DNA of 64,000 bases from Clostridia bacterium. GTDB taxonomy: Bacteria; Bacillota; Clostridia; Christensenellales; Maliibacteriaceae. Where the stretch lies: positions 217,572 through 281,571 of the forward strand of contig JAFRLQ010000135.1 in assembly GCA_017431145.1 (NCBI GenBank), in the 5' to 3' direction. Of the stretch, positions 34,893 to 43,132 are shown in pieces. Every line of letters begins with the position of its first letter. Position 1 is the first letter of the stretch. A program made the translations under genes and the position numbers. Under the pieces are notes generated by a model. The model had not been told where the DNA came from and did no database searches. It saw only the letters and a program-made list of their open reading frames with translations.

Positions 34893-35560
34893 TTCTTCAC
34901 CACCTTGTATCCAAGCCCTCGGATCGCTACGATCTCAAAGACGTTCCAGTGCTCAAAATGCCTCCGCAGCCTCCCGATATGCACCGTCAGCGTTTCCCAG
35001 CCTGTCTCCGTTTCCGCGCCCCAGATCTCATCCATCAATTGATTTCGGGTAAAAATCTTGCCTGGATAGGAAAGGAGCTTGTACAGCAGCAGGAATTCCT
35101 TCTGCGGAAGCTCGACCTGTTCTTCTCCGCGCGTCACCGTCTGGGAATCATAATCCAGCACGATATCCTCAAAAACGATTCGCCGCTCGCTTACAATGCG
35201 CGCCCGTCTGAGCAGCGCGCGGACACGCAGGATCATCTCCTCCTGATCGACCGGTTTGACGATATAATCATCTGTTCCGGAAATGAATCCGCGCCGTTTG
35301 TCCTCCGGCTGGTGTTTGGCCGATACCATCAGAATCGGCGTCTCATCTCCGTTCCCGCGCAGCGTTTCCGTAAACTCGTATCCGTCCATTTCCGGCATCA
35401 TGATATCGAGCACGATCAGATCGATCTGCTCATGATCCATGATGTCCAAAGCATCGATCCCGTTTTTTGCGGTGATCGCGGTAAACCCATTCTGCTTCAG
35501 GACAGTCTCAAGCAGTTTTCTCGTATTCTTGTCATCGTCTACGACTAAAATGCGAAACAT
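34889..35560 (-). CDS. OmpR-family response regulator
   Basis: The 223-residue protein has a receiver domain (residues 1-115) with the acidic pocket VVDDDKN, the phospho-acceptor Asp in LIVLDIMMPEMDG (about residue 52), and the lysine in DDYIVKPVD. A winged-helix DNA-binding domain follows (about 125-223), with LPQKEFLLLYKLLSYPGK, RNQLMDEIWG and VHIGRLRRHFE, ending GLGYKVVK. This is the PhoB/OmpR architecture. It is transcribed just before its kinase and 24 bases after a PNPOx-fold gene. Its regulon cannot be read from the window. Confidence 0.95.
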   Translation of the reverse strand: MFRILVVDDDKNTRKLLETVLKQNGFTAITAKNGIDALDIMDHEQIDLIVLDIMMPEMDGYEFTETLRGNGDETPILMVSAKHQPEDKRRGFISGTDDYIVKPVDQEEMILRVRALLRRARIVSERRIVFEDIVLDYDSQTVTRGEEQVELPQKEFLLLYKLLSYPGKIFTRNQLMDEIWGAETETGWETLTVHIGRLRRHFEHWNVFEIVAIRGLGYKVVKK

Positions 35561-35584
35561 TACGCTGCACCTCTTTTTCTGTGA

Positions 35585-36133
35585 TTACCGCTCCGTGTTC
35601 GGCGGGATCGGCAGATCTTCCACCTCTGTGATCGGATACTGCGCCTTTCCCGTGATCTGCTCGGCTGTGACTTCAAGGATCCTGAGCCTGCGCTCGAAGT
35701 CAGGCACGATCTTTTTGACCGGTGCTCGGCCGTGCTGCACCGCCAGTACGTTCAGTCCGTGCAGGAACTCCTCCTCATCCTTCGGTTCGAGGATCCTCGC
35801 CGTCCCGAAGACCGTAATGCTCCTGTAGTCGTGTCCCTCGTTGCGGTAAGGCTTGTAACCGAACCTGTCCAGGAACGTGCAGACATTGACACAGACGTGC
35901 GGATCCTTGTTGATCAAATCGATCCTGTGTCCTTTTACCGCCATATGCAGATAGAGACGGAGTCCCGTTTCATCCCATTCATATCCCATGTTCATCGGTA
36001 CGATATAAGGATATGGATCGTCGTGAAGAGCGACCGTACAGTACTCGCTCATACTGAGCACCGGTTCAAGGAATTCCCGTCCCTCAAGTCTTCTGTTTGC
36101 ATGCTGCATCTGCAATGTTTTGTGATCTGTCAT
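35585..36133 (-). CDS. Pyridoxamine 5'-phosphate oxidase-fold flavoprotein (NimA-like)
   Basis: The 182-residue protein starts after AGGAGG and overlaps the GH127 stop by 4 bases. The pattern CTVALHDDPYPYIVPMNMGYEW, then LYLHMAVKGHRIDLINKDPHVCVNV, is typical of the NimA/PNPOx-like group that binds flavin or haem in a split-barrel dimer. RSITVFGTARIL follows. Members reduce nitroimidazoles or have unknown roles. Nothing in the context decides it, and it probably shares a transcript with the arabinofuranosidase upstream. Confidence 0.85.
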   Translation of the reverse strand: MTDHKTLQMQHANRRLEGREFLEPVLSMSEYCTVALHDDPYPYIVPMNMGYEWDETGLRLYLHMAVKGHRIDLINKDPHVCVNVCTFLDRFGYKPYRNEGHDYRSITVFGTARILEPKDEEEFLHGLNVLAVQHGRAPVKKIVPDFERRLRILEVTAEQITGKAQYPITEVEDLPIPPNTER

Positions 36134-38061
36134 AACACATCCTCCTTCAGGTATACGCGCATCTCTCCGATGCCTCTGTTATTCCAGCGGAAATACGGAA
36201 TCAGCATCAGCGGCTGTTCCCTTTTCTCCGGAACTTCATCGTAGCAGTACAGCGCTTCCGAGACCGATGTCAGTCGGACCGCACCGGTTCGGATCACATT
36301 CACGCCGCCAAGCAGGTCTTCCCTCCACTCAACATCAAACCGGGCGTCCTGCGGCAAATACAGGTTGTACAGTTCCTTTCCGTTATCGACTTCTTCCGCG
36401 CAGTACACGACCGGTCCGCGCTGGATTGCGACACAGCCCGCATTTTCTTTCACCTTTTCAAACGCGCGTACACGCCGTACCGGCATCTGCATCGAATAAC
36501 GGATCACATCTCCTTCCCGCAGGCCGTCAAGAACGAAATATCCTTTTTCTGTCTTCGGCGTCAACACTTTTCCGTTGACTTCGACAGACGCTTCCGGGCA
36601 CCAGTCGGGCATCCTCAGGAACAGTTTTCCGCCTCTGCTTTCCCGGATCCTGACCGTAACGTTTCCGTTCCATGGATAGTCTGTTTCCACATCGAAGCGG
36701 AATCCCGATACCGGAAGAACCGCGCTTCCGCCGATAAACAGATTGATCTTCGCCGCGTCGCTGTTTTCCAGATAGGCGTACTGTGAAATGGACGATACGA
36801 GCCGCGCGATATTCGGCGGGCAGCACGCGCAGCCGTACCATTTGGGTCTCTGCGGAAGCACATGTTTCTTGTAATAGTCGTACGGCAGAGTCTCCGGATC
36901 GATCTCCAGCGGATTCACATAAAAGAAGTTGGTGCCTGAAAGGCTCATACCTGCAAGCGCCGTATTGTAGATCGCACGCTCCATCACATCCGCATAGCGG
37001 CTGTCCCCTTCCATCTGCAGCATCCTGCGTGCGAAGAACGCAAGCGCGATCGAAGCGCACGTCTCACCGTACACGCTGTCGTTCGGAAGGTCATAATCAT
37101 ACGTGAACGCTTCCCCGTATCCGGAAGACCCGATCGCTCCGGTCACATACATCTGTTTTTCGGAGACATTGTCGAACATCCTCCTTGCGACACCTCTCAG
37201 CGTGTCGTCACGGTTGATGCGCGCCACATCGGCGATCCCGCTGTAGAAGTAGCATGCACGCACAGCGTGTCCGTACGCGCGTTCCTGCTGTGTCACTGGC
37301 CTGTCCGCCTGGAAATAGCGCATGCCCGCAAGCGGGCCGTCGCCCCAGGGATATCTCGTCGTGGGATCGCGTTTCAGTTCTTCCTTGAAATAGTTCGGTT
37401 CCGTTCCGCGCTGATAGACAAAATGTGCAGCAAGATCCGCGTACTCCTGATTTCCTGTCTTTTCCGACAGTTTCACAAGCGCAAGCTCCAGTTCTTCGTG
37501 TCCCGGATACCCTTTGCACTGTTCATCGCCGTCACCGAACCGTTCCATGATAAGATCCGCGAACCTTGTGGCAACTCCGAGAAGCCGGTCGTCACCTGTC
37601 GCGTTGCTGTAGGCGACCGCCGCCTCGATCAGGTGCCCCGCGCAATACAGTTCATGGTATTCACGCAGGCACGTCCATTCCTCGCCCGGATGCGCAACCT
37701 GATAAAACGTGTCCAGATAACCGTCCGGGCGCTGGGCTTCCTCCATGAGACGGATCACCCAGTCCGCTTCTTCACGCAGCGCATCGTCATTGCCGGCTTC
37801 CAGCACGTACGCGACCGCTTCGATCCATTTGTAAAGATCGCTGTCCTGAAAATACCATCCGTAATGTTCGCCCTGTTTTCTGCCGGCTGCGATCAGAAAA
37901 TTATGGATGCATCCGCTTCTGTCCGCATCCGCGATCCTGTCGTTCAGCGCTTCCCACTGATACGGAAGCACGCTTTCCCTGATCAGTTTCTGATAGCCTC
38001 CCCAGAACGCGTCGCTGATCTTCACATTCGCGATCGCTGTCGGTTTGTCCGAGAGATACAT
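36130..38061 (-). CDS. GH127 beta-L-arabinofuranosidase-like glycoside hydrolase
   Basis: The 643-residue cytosolic protein (no signal peptide) matches the HypBA1 group. It begins ISDAFWGGYQKLIRESVLPYQ. The (alpha/alpha)6 domain holds the zinc-bound catalytic site. YGETCASIALAFFARRML supplies the Glu and first Cys, and KWYGCACCPPNIARLVSS supplies the nucleophile Cys and neighbouring Cys, the unusual cysteine-based mechanism of the family. A C-terminal beta domain follows, with AIQRGPVVYCAEEVDN. It removes L-arabinofuranose from oligosaccharides, so it implies plant-glycan or glycoprotein arabinan use. The start follows GAAAGGGG. Its neighbours are not sugar genes. Confidence 0.93.
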   Translation of the reverse strand: MYLSDKPTAIANVKISDAFWGGYQKLIRESVLPYQWEALNDRIADADRSGCIHNFLIAAGRKQGEHYGWYFQDSDLYKWIEAVAYVLEAGNDDALREEADWVIRLMEEAQRPDGYLDTFYQVAHPGEEWTCLREYHELYCAGHLIEAAVAYSNATGDDRLLGVATRFADLIMERFGDGDEQCKGYPGHEELELALVKLSEKTGNQEYADLAAHFVYQRGTEPNYFKEELKRDPTTRYPWGDGPLAGMRYFQADRPVTQQERAYGHAVRACYFYSGIADVARINRDDTLRGVARRMFDNVSEKQMYVTGAIGSSGYGEAFTYDYDLPNDSVYGETCASIALAFFARRMLQMEGDSRYADVMERAIYNTALAGMSLSGTNFFYVNPLEIDPETLPYDYYKKHVLPQRPKWYGCACCPPNIARLVSSISQYAYLENSDAAKINLFIGGSAVLPVSGFRFDVETDYPWNGNVTVRIRESRGGKLFLRMPDWCPEASVEVNGKVLTPKTEKGYFVLDGLREGDVIRYSMQMPVRRVRAFEKVKENAGCVAIQRGPVVYCAEEVDNGKELYNLYLPQDARFDVEWREDLLGGVNVIRTGAVRLTSVSEALYCYDEVPEKREQPLMLIPYFRWNNRGIGEMRVYLKEDVL

Positions 38062-38084
38062 AAGAATGCCCCTTTCCTGCTGTA

Positions 38085-38762
38085 TTACTTGTCCATCTCG
38101 TATGCCTGCGCCTCATGCCAGACATCGAGCATAAAATGGTACATCGGAAGGTAGACCGCGAACTGATCCGCAAGGATCCGCGGCAGGTTCGGGTCCGCTA
38201 CGAGCGAACCGAACGGGCCCTCCTTCCCAATATTGACGTTCTTTCTGTTGTACCAGGGATCGATCAGCGGACCGCGCTCCCCTTTTTTCTTCTTGTATTC
38301 GTCGCCCCAGATCTGACTCGTTCCGTCATCCACGGCGCGGGCGATCGCAGCAAAGGCTTTCGGATCCGCGTCGATCCTTTTGCGGAAGAACTGGGAAAGG
38401 CTCGCCTTTTCGGACCACATGCCCATACCGAGGCTGTATCCCTCCGGACCGATCTCAAACCAGTTTGCCGGTCCGCCCGTATGCCGCTGCCCCGTATGGA
38501 TCGTGAACCAGAGATGATCCTTGTAGGGTCCTCTTCCGTAGAGACGTCTCGCGTCGCGGTAGATGCGCGCGATATGCACCTGAAAATCCTCTTTTTCAAA
38601 GCGCTCCTGCATCAGCTCCAGCGTCTGGAACGCCAGCTCATCCATCGGTTTTTTCACCACGCGTTCAAACGTCTCCTTGCGCGGTATGAACCAGCTTCTG
38701 TCATTGTTCAGTCTGAGTCCCCAGAGAAAGTCCTGTGTTTCCTCCGTAAAACCGTTAAACAT
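38085..38762 (-). CDS. DUF2461 (TIGR02453) family protein
   Basis: This is a 225-residue protein from ATG 38762, which follows AGAGGGGAAG; the longer ORF overlaps the ArsC-like gene. The DUF2461 signature is present: FNGFTEETQDFLWGLRLNND, RSWFIPRKETFE, then ARIYRDARRLYGRGPYKDHL and GPEGYSLGMGMW. Function is unknown in the family, which is widespread and stand-alone. It overlaps the upstream ArsC-like gene by 8 bases and stops 23 bases before the GH127 start. Confidence 0.88.
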   Translation of the reverse strand: MFNGFTEETQDFLWGLRLNNDRSWFIPRKETFERVVKKPMDELAFQTLELMQERFEKEDFQVHIARIYRDARRLYGRGPYKDHLWFTIHTGQRHTGGPANWFEIGPEGYSLGMGMWSEKASLSQFFRKRIDADPKAFAAIARAVDDGTSQIWGDEYKKKKGERGPLIDPWYNRKNVNIGKEGPFGSLVADPNLPRILADQFAVYLPMYHFMLDVWHEAQAYEMDK

Positions 38763-39129
38763 CTTCTTCCCCTCTCTGAAGCATCCTTTCGTAATCTGCT
38801 TCGCGGAACCCCACGAGAACACCCTTTTCATCGATCAGGAGCGGGCGTTTGACAAGCATCCCGTCCGTCGCAAGAAGCGCGATCTTTTCATCGTCCGTCA
38901 TGGACGCAGTCTTTTCCTTCAGATTCATGGACCGGTAAAGCAGACCGCTCGTATTGAAAAACCGCTGTACAGGCAGTCCGCTTCTTTGGATCCACTGACG
39001 CAGTTCCTCCTCTGTCGGCCTTTCCTCTTTTATGTTCCGGTAAACATATCCGATCCCTCGGTCATCCAGCCATTTCAACGCTTTCTGGCATGTGGTGCAT
39101 TTCGGATAGCAGAGCATTACTCTCATCAT
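38755..39129 (-). CDS. ArsC/Spx family protein
   Basis: This is a 124-residue thioredoxin-fold protein. ATG 39129 is chosen because it overlaps the upstream stop as ATGA; a GTG three codons earlier is the alternative. The start VMLCYPKCTTCQKALKWLDD holds the C-x-x-C pair (CTTC), like Spx/YffB-type proteins. Then RNIKEERPTEEELRQWIQRSGL, and LLKRP-like MLVKRPLLIDEKGVLVGF with the substrate/cis-Pro block, confirm the family. Arsenate reduction, Spx-type regulation or another redox role cannot be separated; no ars genes are adjacent. It lies between a pyroglutamyl peptidase gene and a DUF2461 gene, both overlapping. Confidence 0.87.
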   Translation of the reverse strand: MMRVMLCYPKCTTCQKALKWLDDRGIGYVYRNIKEERPTEEELRQWIQRSGLPVQRFFNTSGLLYRSMNLKEKTASMTDDEKIALLATDGMLVKRPLLIDEKGVLVGFREADYERMLQRGEEDV

Positions 39130-39740
39130 TTCTTCCACCCTTCATACAGGACTTCAACGGCTGTGCTCAACGCGTCCGCCGCTTCTTTTTTCGTAACACA
39201 CGGCTGCGCCGTTCTGTTTTGCTCTTCAAGATAAGGCAGATGGATGAATCCCGCAGGGATCCCGATGCCCTCCCGCTCCAGCGCACACAGCACTTCATAC
39301 ATCAGATGATTGCAGACGAATCTTCCGGCGTCTTCAGACACGCACGCCGGAACGCCTTTTGTCCGCATCCTCCGTGCGATCTCTTCTGCGGGGAGTTTCG
39401 TGCGGATCGTATCCGGTCCGTCCGGAATGATCTTTCTTTTGACTGGCCGGTCCTCCCGGTTGTCCGGTATCCGCGCGTCGTCCTCGTTGTGTGCTGTCAG
39501 CTCGGGCGTTACATGCGCGCGTCCGCCCGCCTGCCCGAGCATGATCAGCGCATCGGGCTGAAAGTCTTTGACCGCATCCAGAACACATTCTGCACAATCC
39601 CGGAAAACAACGGGGACCGTGATTCTGCGGACCGTCACGCCTTCTGTTTCCGGCAGCGCCTTCATCGTTTCCAGCGAAGCGTTCGTGTCCTCTCCGCCGA
39701 ACGGCTCAAACGCCGTGATCAGAAGCTTCATCGGGTCCAT
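39126..39740 (-). CDS. pcp: Pyroglutamyl-peptidase I
   Basis: The 204-residue cysteine peptidase (family C15) removes N-terminal pyroglutamate from peptides in the cytosol. The start KLLITAFEPFGGEDTNAS is typical. The catalytic residues are Glu in GGRAHVTPEL, Cys in DAGRFVCNHLMYEVL and His in GFIHLPYLEEQ. ATG 39740 has GGGAG six bases upstream; ATG 39731, three codons later, is the other option and closer to the family consensus start. It overlaps the transporter gene upstream and the ArsC-like gene downstream. Confidence 0.93.
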   Translation of the reverse strand: MDPMKLLITAFEPFGGEDTNASLETMKALPETEGVTVRRITVPVVFRDCAECVLDAVKDFQPDALIMLGQAGGRAHVTPELTAHNEDDARIPDNREDRPVKRKIIPDGPDTIRTKLPAEEIARRMRTKGVPACVSEDAGRFVCNHLMYEVLCALEREGIGIPAGFIHLPYLEEQNRTAQPCVTKKEAADALSTAVEVLYEGWKK

Positions 39741-40632
39741 TCTCCTCTCCCTTTCCGTCTGCAGGCTCCTTTTTCTTCATTTCGAGCTGGGACAGGACCA
39801 CAGCAGAAAACACGATCACGAATCCTGTCAGCTGTTTCGGCGTCGGACGTTCATGGATCAGGATGACAGACGCAAGCGCCGCAAACACCGATTCCAGGGA
39901 ACAGATCAGCGCCGTAGAGGAAGGATCGATGAACCGCTGCGCAAGGTTCTGCAGAAACATGCAAAGCGCAGTGGCGATCAGAGAAAGATAAAGCACGGAA
40001 AACACCGCCCGGCCGTTCAGAGCCGGCCATGATTCCTTTGTGAAAAACACGAAAGCAAGCGCCACGATCCCTGTCACCAGCATCTGAAAGAACGTGACGC
40101 GCGCAAGGTCGATCTTCGCGTACCACTTGTCGATCATCACAAACGTCAGCGCGAATATGATCGCGCATCCGATCGTCATCACGTCTCCGATGTTCATGGT
40201 AAACGATTCCTGAAGCGCGATGAATCCGATTCCGATCAGGCACAGCACCGCGGCTGCAAAATGCTTCAGCTGCGGACGTTTTCTGTCCCATATCCATGTG
40301 ATAAACGGAACGAACACACAATACGCAGCCGTCAGAAAAGCGCTTTTTCCGGGCGTCGTATGGACAAGGCCGCCGGTCTGCAGATACATGGCGAAATAGG
40401 AGATCGCGCCTACCACGCCGCCGAAGAGCACTTCCTGGTACTTCGTGCTGCGGAACTTTCCGGTGCAGAAAAGCCCGATCGCCACAGCGGAGATCATGTA
40501 TCTGAATACAAGGATCATATTCGTCTGGATCTGTGATGTCGTATCCTTGACGACAACGAACGAAACGCCCCAGCAGAAAGCGCAGAAGGCCATCGCCAGT
40601 TTCGCAAGCAGTTTCCGTGTGTTTGGTTTCAT
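39706..40632 (-). CDS. DMT-superfamily (EamA-like) transporter
   Basis: The 308-residue membrane protein has about ten helices in two EamA repeats. The first starts at AMAFCAFCWGVSFVVVKDTT and the second at ALTFVMIDKWYA. The second repeat ends with STALICSLESVFAALASVIL and HERPTPKQLTGFVIVFSAVVL, the usual EamA end. The substrate is unknown; family members export amino acids or metabolites. The start is ATG 40632, with AAGGAA twelve bases upstream (weak). The C-terminal tail of about 25 residues is charged and overlaps the start of pcp by 35 bases. Confidence 0.92.
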   Translation of the reverse strand: MKPNTRKLLAKLAMAFCAFCWGVSFVVVKDTTSQIQTNMILVFRYMISAVAIGLFCTGKFRSTKYQEVLFGGVVGAISYFAMYLQTGGLVHTTPGKSAFLTAAYCVFVPFITWIWDRKRPQLKHFAAAVLCLIGIGFIALQESFTMNIGDVMTIGCAIIFALTFVMIDKWYAKIDLARVTFFQMLVTGIVALAFVFFTKESWPALNGRAVFSVLYLSLIATALCMFLQNLAQRFIDPSSTALICSLESVFAALASVILIHERPTPKQLTGFVIVFSAVVLSQLEMKKKEPADGKGEENGPDEASDHGV

Positions 40633-40660
40633 TTGCGTAACAATTTCCTTTTCGTGAAAC

Positions 40661-40692
40661 ACGGGACCCCGGGACAAAGCCCGAAATCCCGT
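40661..40692 (-). terminator. Hairpin after the small membrane protein gene
   Basis: On the minus strand ACGGGA...TCCCGT with an inner CGGG/CCCG stem, 18 bases after the small gene and 28 before the transporter start. The T-run is short, so it may be partial or attenuating. Confidence 0.4.
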
Positions 40693-40710
40693 TTCAGTCA
40701 TTCTTTGTTC

Positions 40711-40914
40711 TTATTTTTTCGCCTCATCCTTTTTGATGCGGATGAACCACAAAACAGCCGCAACGATCCAGACCAGCGCAAGCACGCCCCAAAGGATCAG
40801 AACAGGTCCTTTGCTCGTACCGCGGATCAGATGGATCAGAAAATTCACGGTCCATGCGACAGCGCATGCCACGTTCATCACCAGAATGCTCATGCTCCCG
40901 CGTCTTCCCTGCAT
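40711..40914 (-). CDS. Small two-helix membrane protein
   Basis: This is a 67-residue protein from ATG 40914, preceded by GGGAGGA. Two hydrophobic helices (about residues 9-26 and 36-56) are separated by the basic loop LIRGTSKGP and end in IRIKKDEAKK. No known family is recognised. Small proteins of this kind are common beside transporters. The reading frame, ribosome site and following hairpin support a real gene. Confidence 0.6.
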   Translation of the reverse strand: MQGRRGSMSILVMNVACAVAWTVNFLIHLIRGTSKGPVLILWGVLALVWIVAAVLWFIRIKKDEAKK

Positions 40915-40992
40915 CTGCGTATCCTCCCTGTTCAGTGTTTTCTCATTTATTCTATCTTGACAAAAAGACAAATGCAATGAATGACCGGAGCA

Positions 40993-42162
40993 TCAAAGGG
41001 ACATTTCATACAGTTTCACGACATCCTGCGGCGTAAGCGGCCTGAACCCGGAAAGGACGCCTGTCGGCCCGACAGCCTTCACAGCCATCTCCTCAAAATG
41101 CTCCGTTCCGATCCCCAGCGCGGACAGTGTTCTGTCCAGTCCGAGCGTCTCAAAGAAGAATTCTTCCGTTGCGGCGATCCCTTTGTTCGCAATATCCATG
41201 TCATCGTCGCCCTCGATTCCGAACACGTTCTTCGCAAACTGCACATACTTCGGAAGGCGCTCCTCATTCAGACAGTAGCGCATCCAGTGCGGCGTGATGA
41301 TCGCAAGTCCCAGACCGTGTGTGATATCATAATACGCGGACAGCTGGTGTTCGATGGAGTGACAGGTCCAACGCTGGTTTTTCCCGCCGTTGATCGATCC
41401 GTTGATCGCCCAGCTTGATGTGTAGAGCAGCTCCGCTCTCGCCTTGTAGTTGCCGGGTTCGGCAAGCGCGATCGGCGCGTACTTGATCACGTTGCGCATC
41501 ATGCCTTCCATGAAACTGTCCAGCATCTCAAGATCCTCGTTGATATTGAAATACACTTCCATGATGTGTGACAGGATATCCGCAGAACCCGCCGCAGTCT
41601 GGAACGCGGAGCAGGTGCTCGTCCACTCGGGGTTCTCAAATGCGGCGACGGGATACAGTTTCTGATCCGCTCTGCTGACCTTGTCTTTCGTCTCCGCGTT
41701 GCTGATCACACCGTCGCAGTCCATTTCGGAACCCGTCGCTGCCGCTGTCGGGATCGTGACAACGGGAAGCGCATCCAACACAGGCGCCTTTTTCTCACTG
41801 AAGAAATCCCATGCATCATGATCCGCTTTTGCGGCTGCCGCGATCCACTTTCCGGTATCCATGACCGATCCTCCGCCGGCCGCAAGAATGATATCGACTC
41901 CGTTTTCACGGCAGATCTTTGCACCTTCCCTGACAAAAACGACGTCGGGGTTCGGATTGATCCCGGTCAGTTCATACCAGGTCAGACCGTTTTTCTCCAT
42001 TTCGTTCACAATGGCATCATAGAGCCCCATCCTGCGGATCGAGCCTTTTCCCGTAACGAAAAGAACTTTCGTTCCGTAGCTTCTGAGCAGCGGTCCCAGT
42101 TTTTCCAGCTGGTCTCGTCCGAAAAACACTTTGGTCGGGATGTCATACACAAAATCATTCAT
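40993..42162 (-). CDS. Iron-containing alcohol dehydrogenase (BDH/YqhD-like)
   Basis: This is a 389-residue enzyme from ATG 42162, with AGGAGG before it. The NAD(P) domain has DIILAAGGGSVMDTGKWIA (G-G-G-S motif). The metal site has Asp and His in GSADILSHIMEVYF and His in THGLGLAIITPHWMRY. The start NDFVYDIPTKVFFG and the WTCHSIEHQLSAYYD block place it with NADPH-dependent butanol dehydrogenase and YqhD-type aldehyde reductases. It reduces short aldehydes, useful for fermentation or detoxification. The substrate is not certain. It is monocistronic or leads the downstream small gene. Confidence 0.93.
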   Translation of the reverse strand: MNDFVYDIPTKVFFGRDQLEKLGPLLRSYGTKVLFVTGKGSIRRMGLYDAIVNEMEKNGLTWYELTGINPNPDVVFVREGAKICRENGVDIILAAGGGSVMDTGKWIAAAAKADHDAWDFFSEKKAPVLDALPVVTIPTAAATGSEMDCDGVISNAETKDKVSRADQKLYPVAAFENPEWTSTCSAFQTAAGSADILSHIMEVYFNINEDLEMLDSFMEGMMRNVIKYAPIALAEPGNYKARAELLYTSSWAINGSINGGKNQRWTCHSIEHQLSAYYDITHGLGLAIITPHWMRYCLNEERLPKYVQFAKNVFGIEGDDDMDIANKGIAATEEFFFETLGLDRTLSALGIGTEHFEEMAVKAVGPTGVLSGFRPLTPQDVVKLYEMSL

Positions 42163-42200
42163 CTTGTTTTTCCTCCTGGACTTGTATTCTCTGATCGGCA

Positions 42201-43121
42201 TTACAGCCATTTTTTCCTTCTGAAAAACATGATCAGCGCGACTGCGATCACGATGCACAGCACGAACACGCCCGCGTACCCCAGTTTCCACGACAGTTCC
42301 GGCATGTAACGGAAGTTCATTCCGTACCACCCGGTGATCAGGGTCAGCGGCATGAAAATCGACGTCACGACCGTCAGCCATGTCATGATCTTGTTCTGCC
42401 TGACCGTCAGTTCCGACTGGATCAGTTCCCTGATCTGGCTGATCGTCTCACGCAGAGAAGTCACGCTGTCCTGCAGCCGCTGGACACGCGCCGTAAACAA
42501 TCTGAAATACCGCAGATTATCCTCGCTGAAAAATCCGTTCTCGTTTTCCTCCAGTTCCTGTCCGAGATCGATCAGCTGCTCATAATACATGCGCAGATCC
42601 AGAAGATCTGCCCGCATCTGCGCCAGCTGCGCCGGATACTCCTCGATCTCACCGGAGAGCACCTTGCGTTCCGTCTCATCCAGCTGCTGCTCCATCTCCT
42701 CCAGCATCGGCGGATCTTTCAGTATGATGCGTTCAAAAAACTCATACAGAAAACGTTCAAGAGACGGTTCCTGCCAGCGTTTCGTTTTGCCGATCTGTTC
42801 GATGATGTCCGTTGCGAAAGAACTCTCATCAATAAAAATCACACCGCGCTCGTCGAGTGCGAAAGCAAGCCGCTGCTTTCCTTCCGCGCTTGAAGAAAGC
42901 TCCGGCACCGCAATCGTTCCGGTCAGGGAATCATAATTGACGACAGCGCGCGTATCACGGATCGATGTAAGATCCATGTCCATATCGATTCCCATGCCGA
43001 AGTGGTCTTTATTCGCTTCCCATTCCTCACGGTTCATAACCGCGGCAAAAGGCTGTTCTCCCTGTTCCTGCCGGAAATCCCGTGTCGGCTCGACCGTTTC
43101 ACGGATCAGATAAACCAGCAT
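42201..43121 (-). CDS. corA: CorA-like divalent cation transporter
   Basis: The 306-residue protein has a large cytosolic domain, then a long helix and two C-terminal transmembrane helices. The first is about residues 244-266 with the pore motif YGMNF in TGWYGMNFRYMPEL, and the second about 278-299. This is the CorA/ZntB-type magnesium channel. The basic RRKKWL end is typical. It starts 11 bases after the M32 carboxypeptidase stop, likely in the same operon. Mg is the probable substrate, though Co/Ni/Zn cannot be excluded. Confidence 0.92.
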   Translation of the reverse strand: MLVYLIRETVEPTRDFRQEQGEQPFAAVMNREEWEANKDHFGMGIDMDMDLTSIRDTRAVVNYDSLTGTIAVPELSSSAEGKQRLAFALDERGVIFIDESSFATDIIEQIGKTKRWQEPSLERFLYEFFERIILKDPPMLEEMEQQLDETERKVLSGEIEEYPAQLAQMRADLLDLRMYYEQLIDLGQELEENENGFFSEDNLRYFRLFTARVQRLQDSVTSLRETISQIRELIQSELTVRQNKIMTWLTVVTSIFMPLTLITGWYGMNFRYMPELSWKLGYAGVFVLCIVIAVALIMFFRRKKWL

Positions 43122-43132
43122 AGTCTCCTCCC

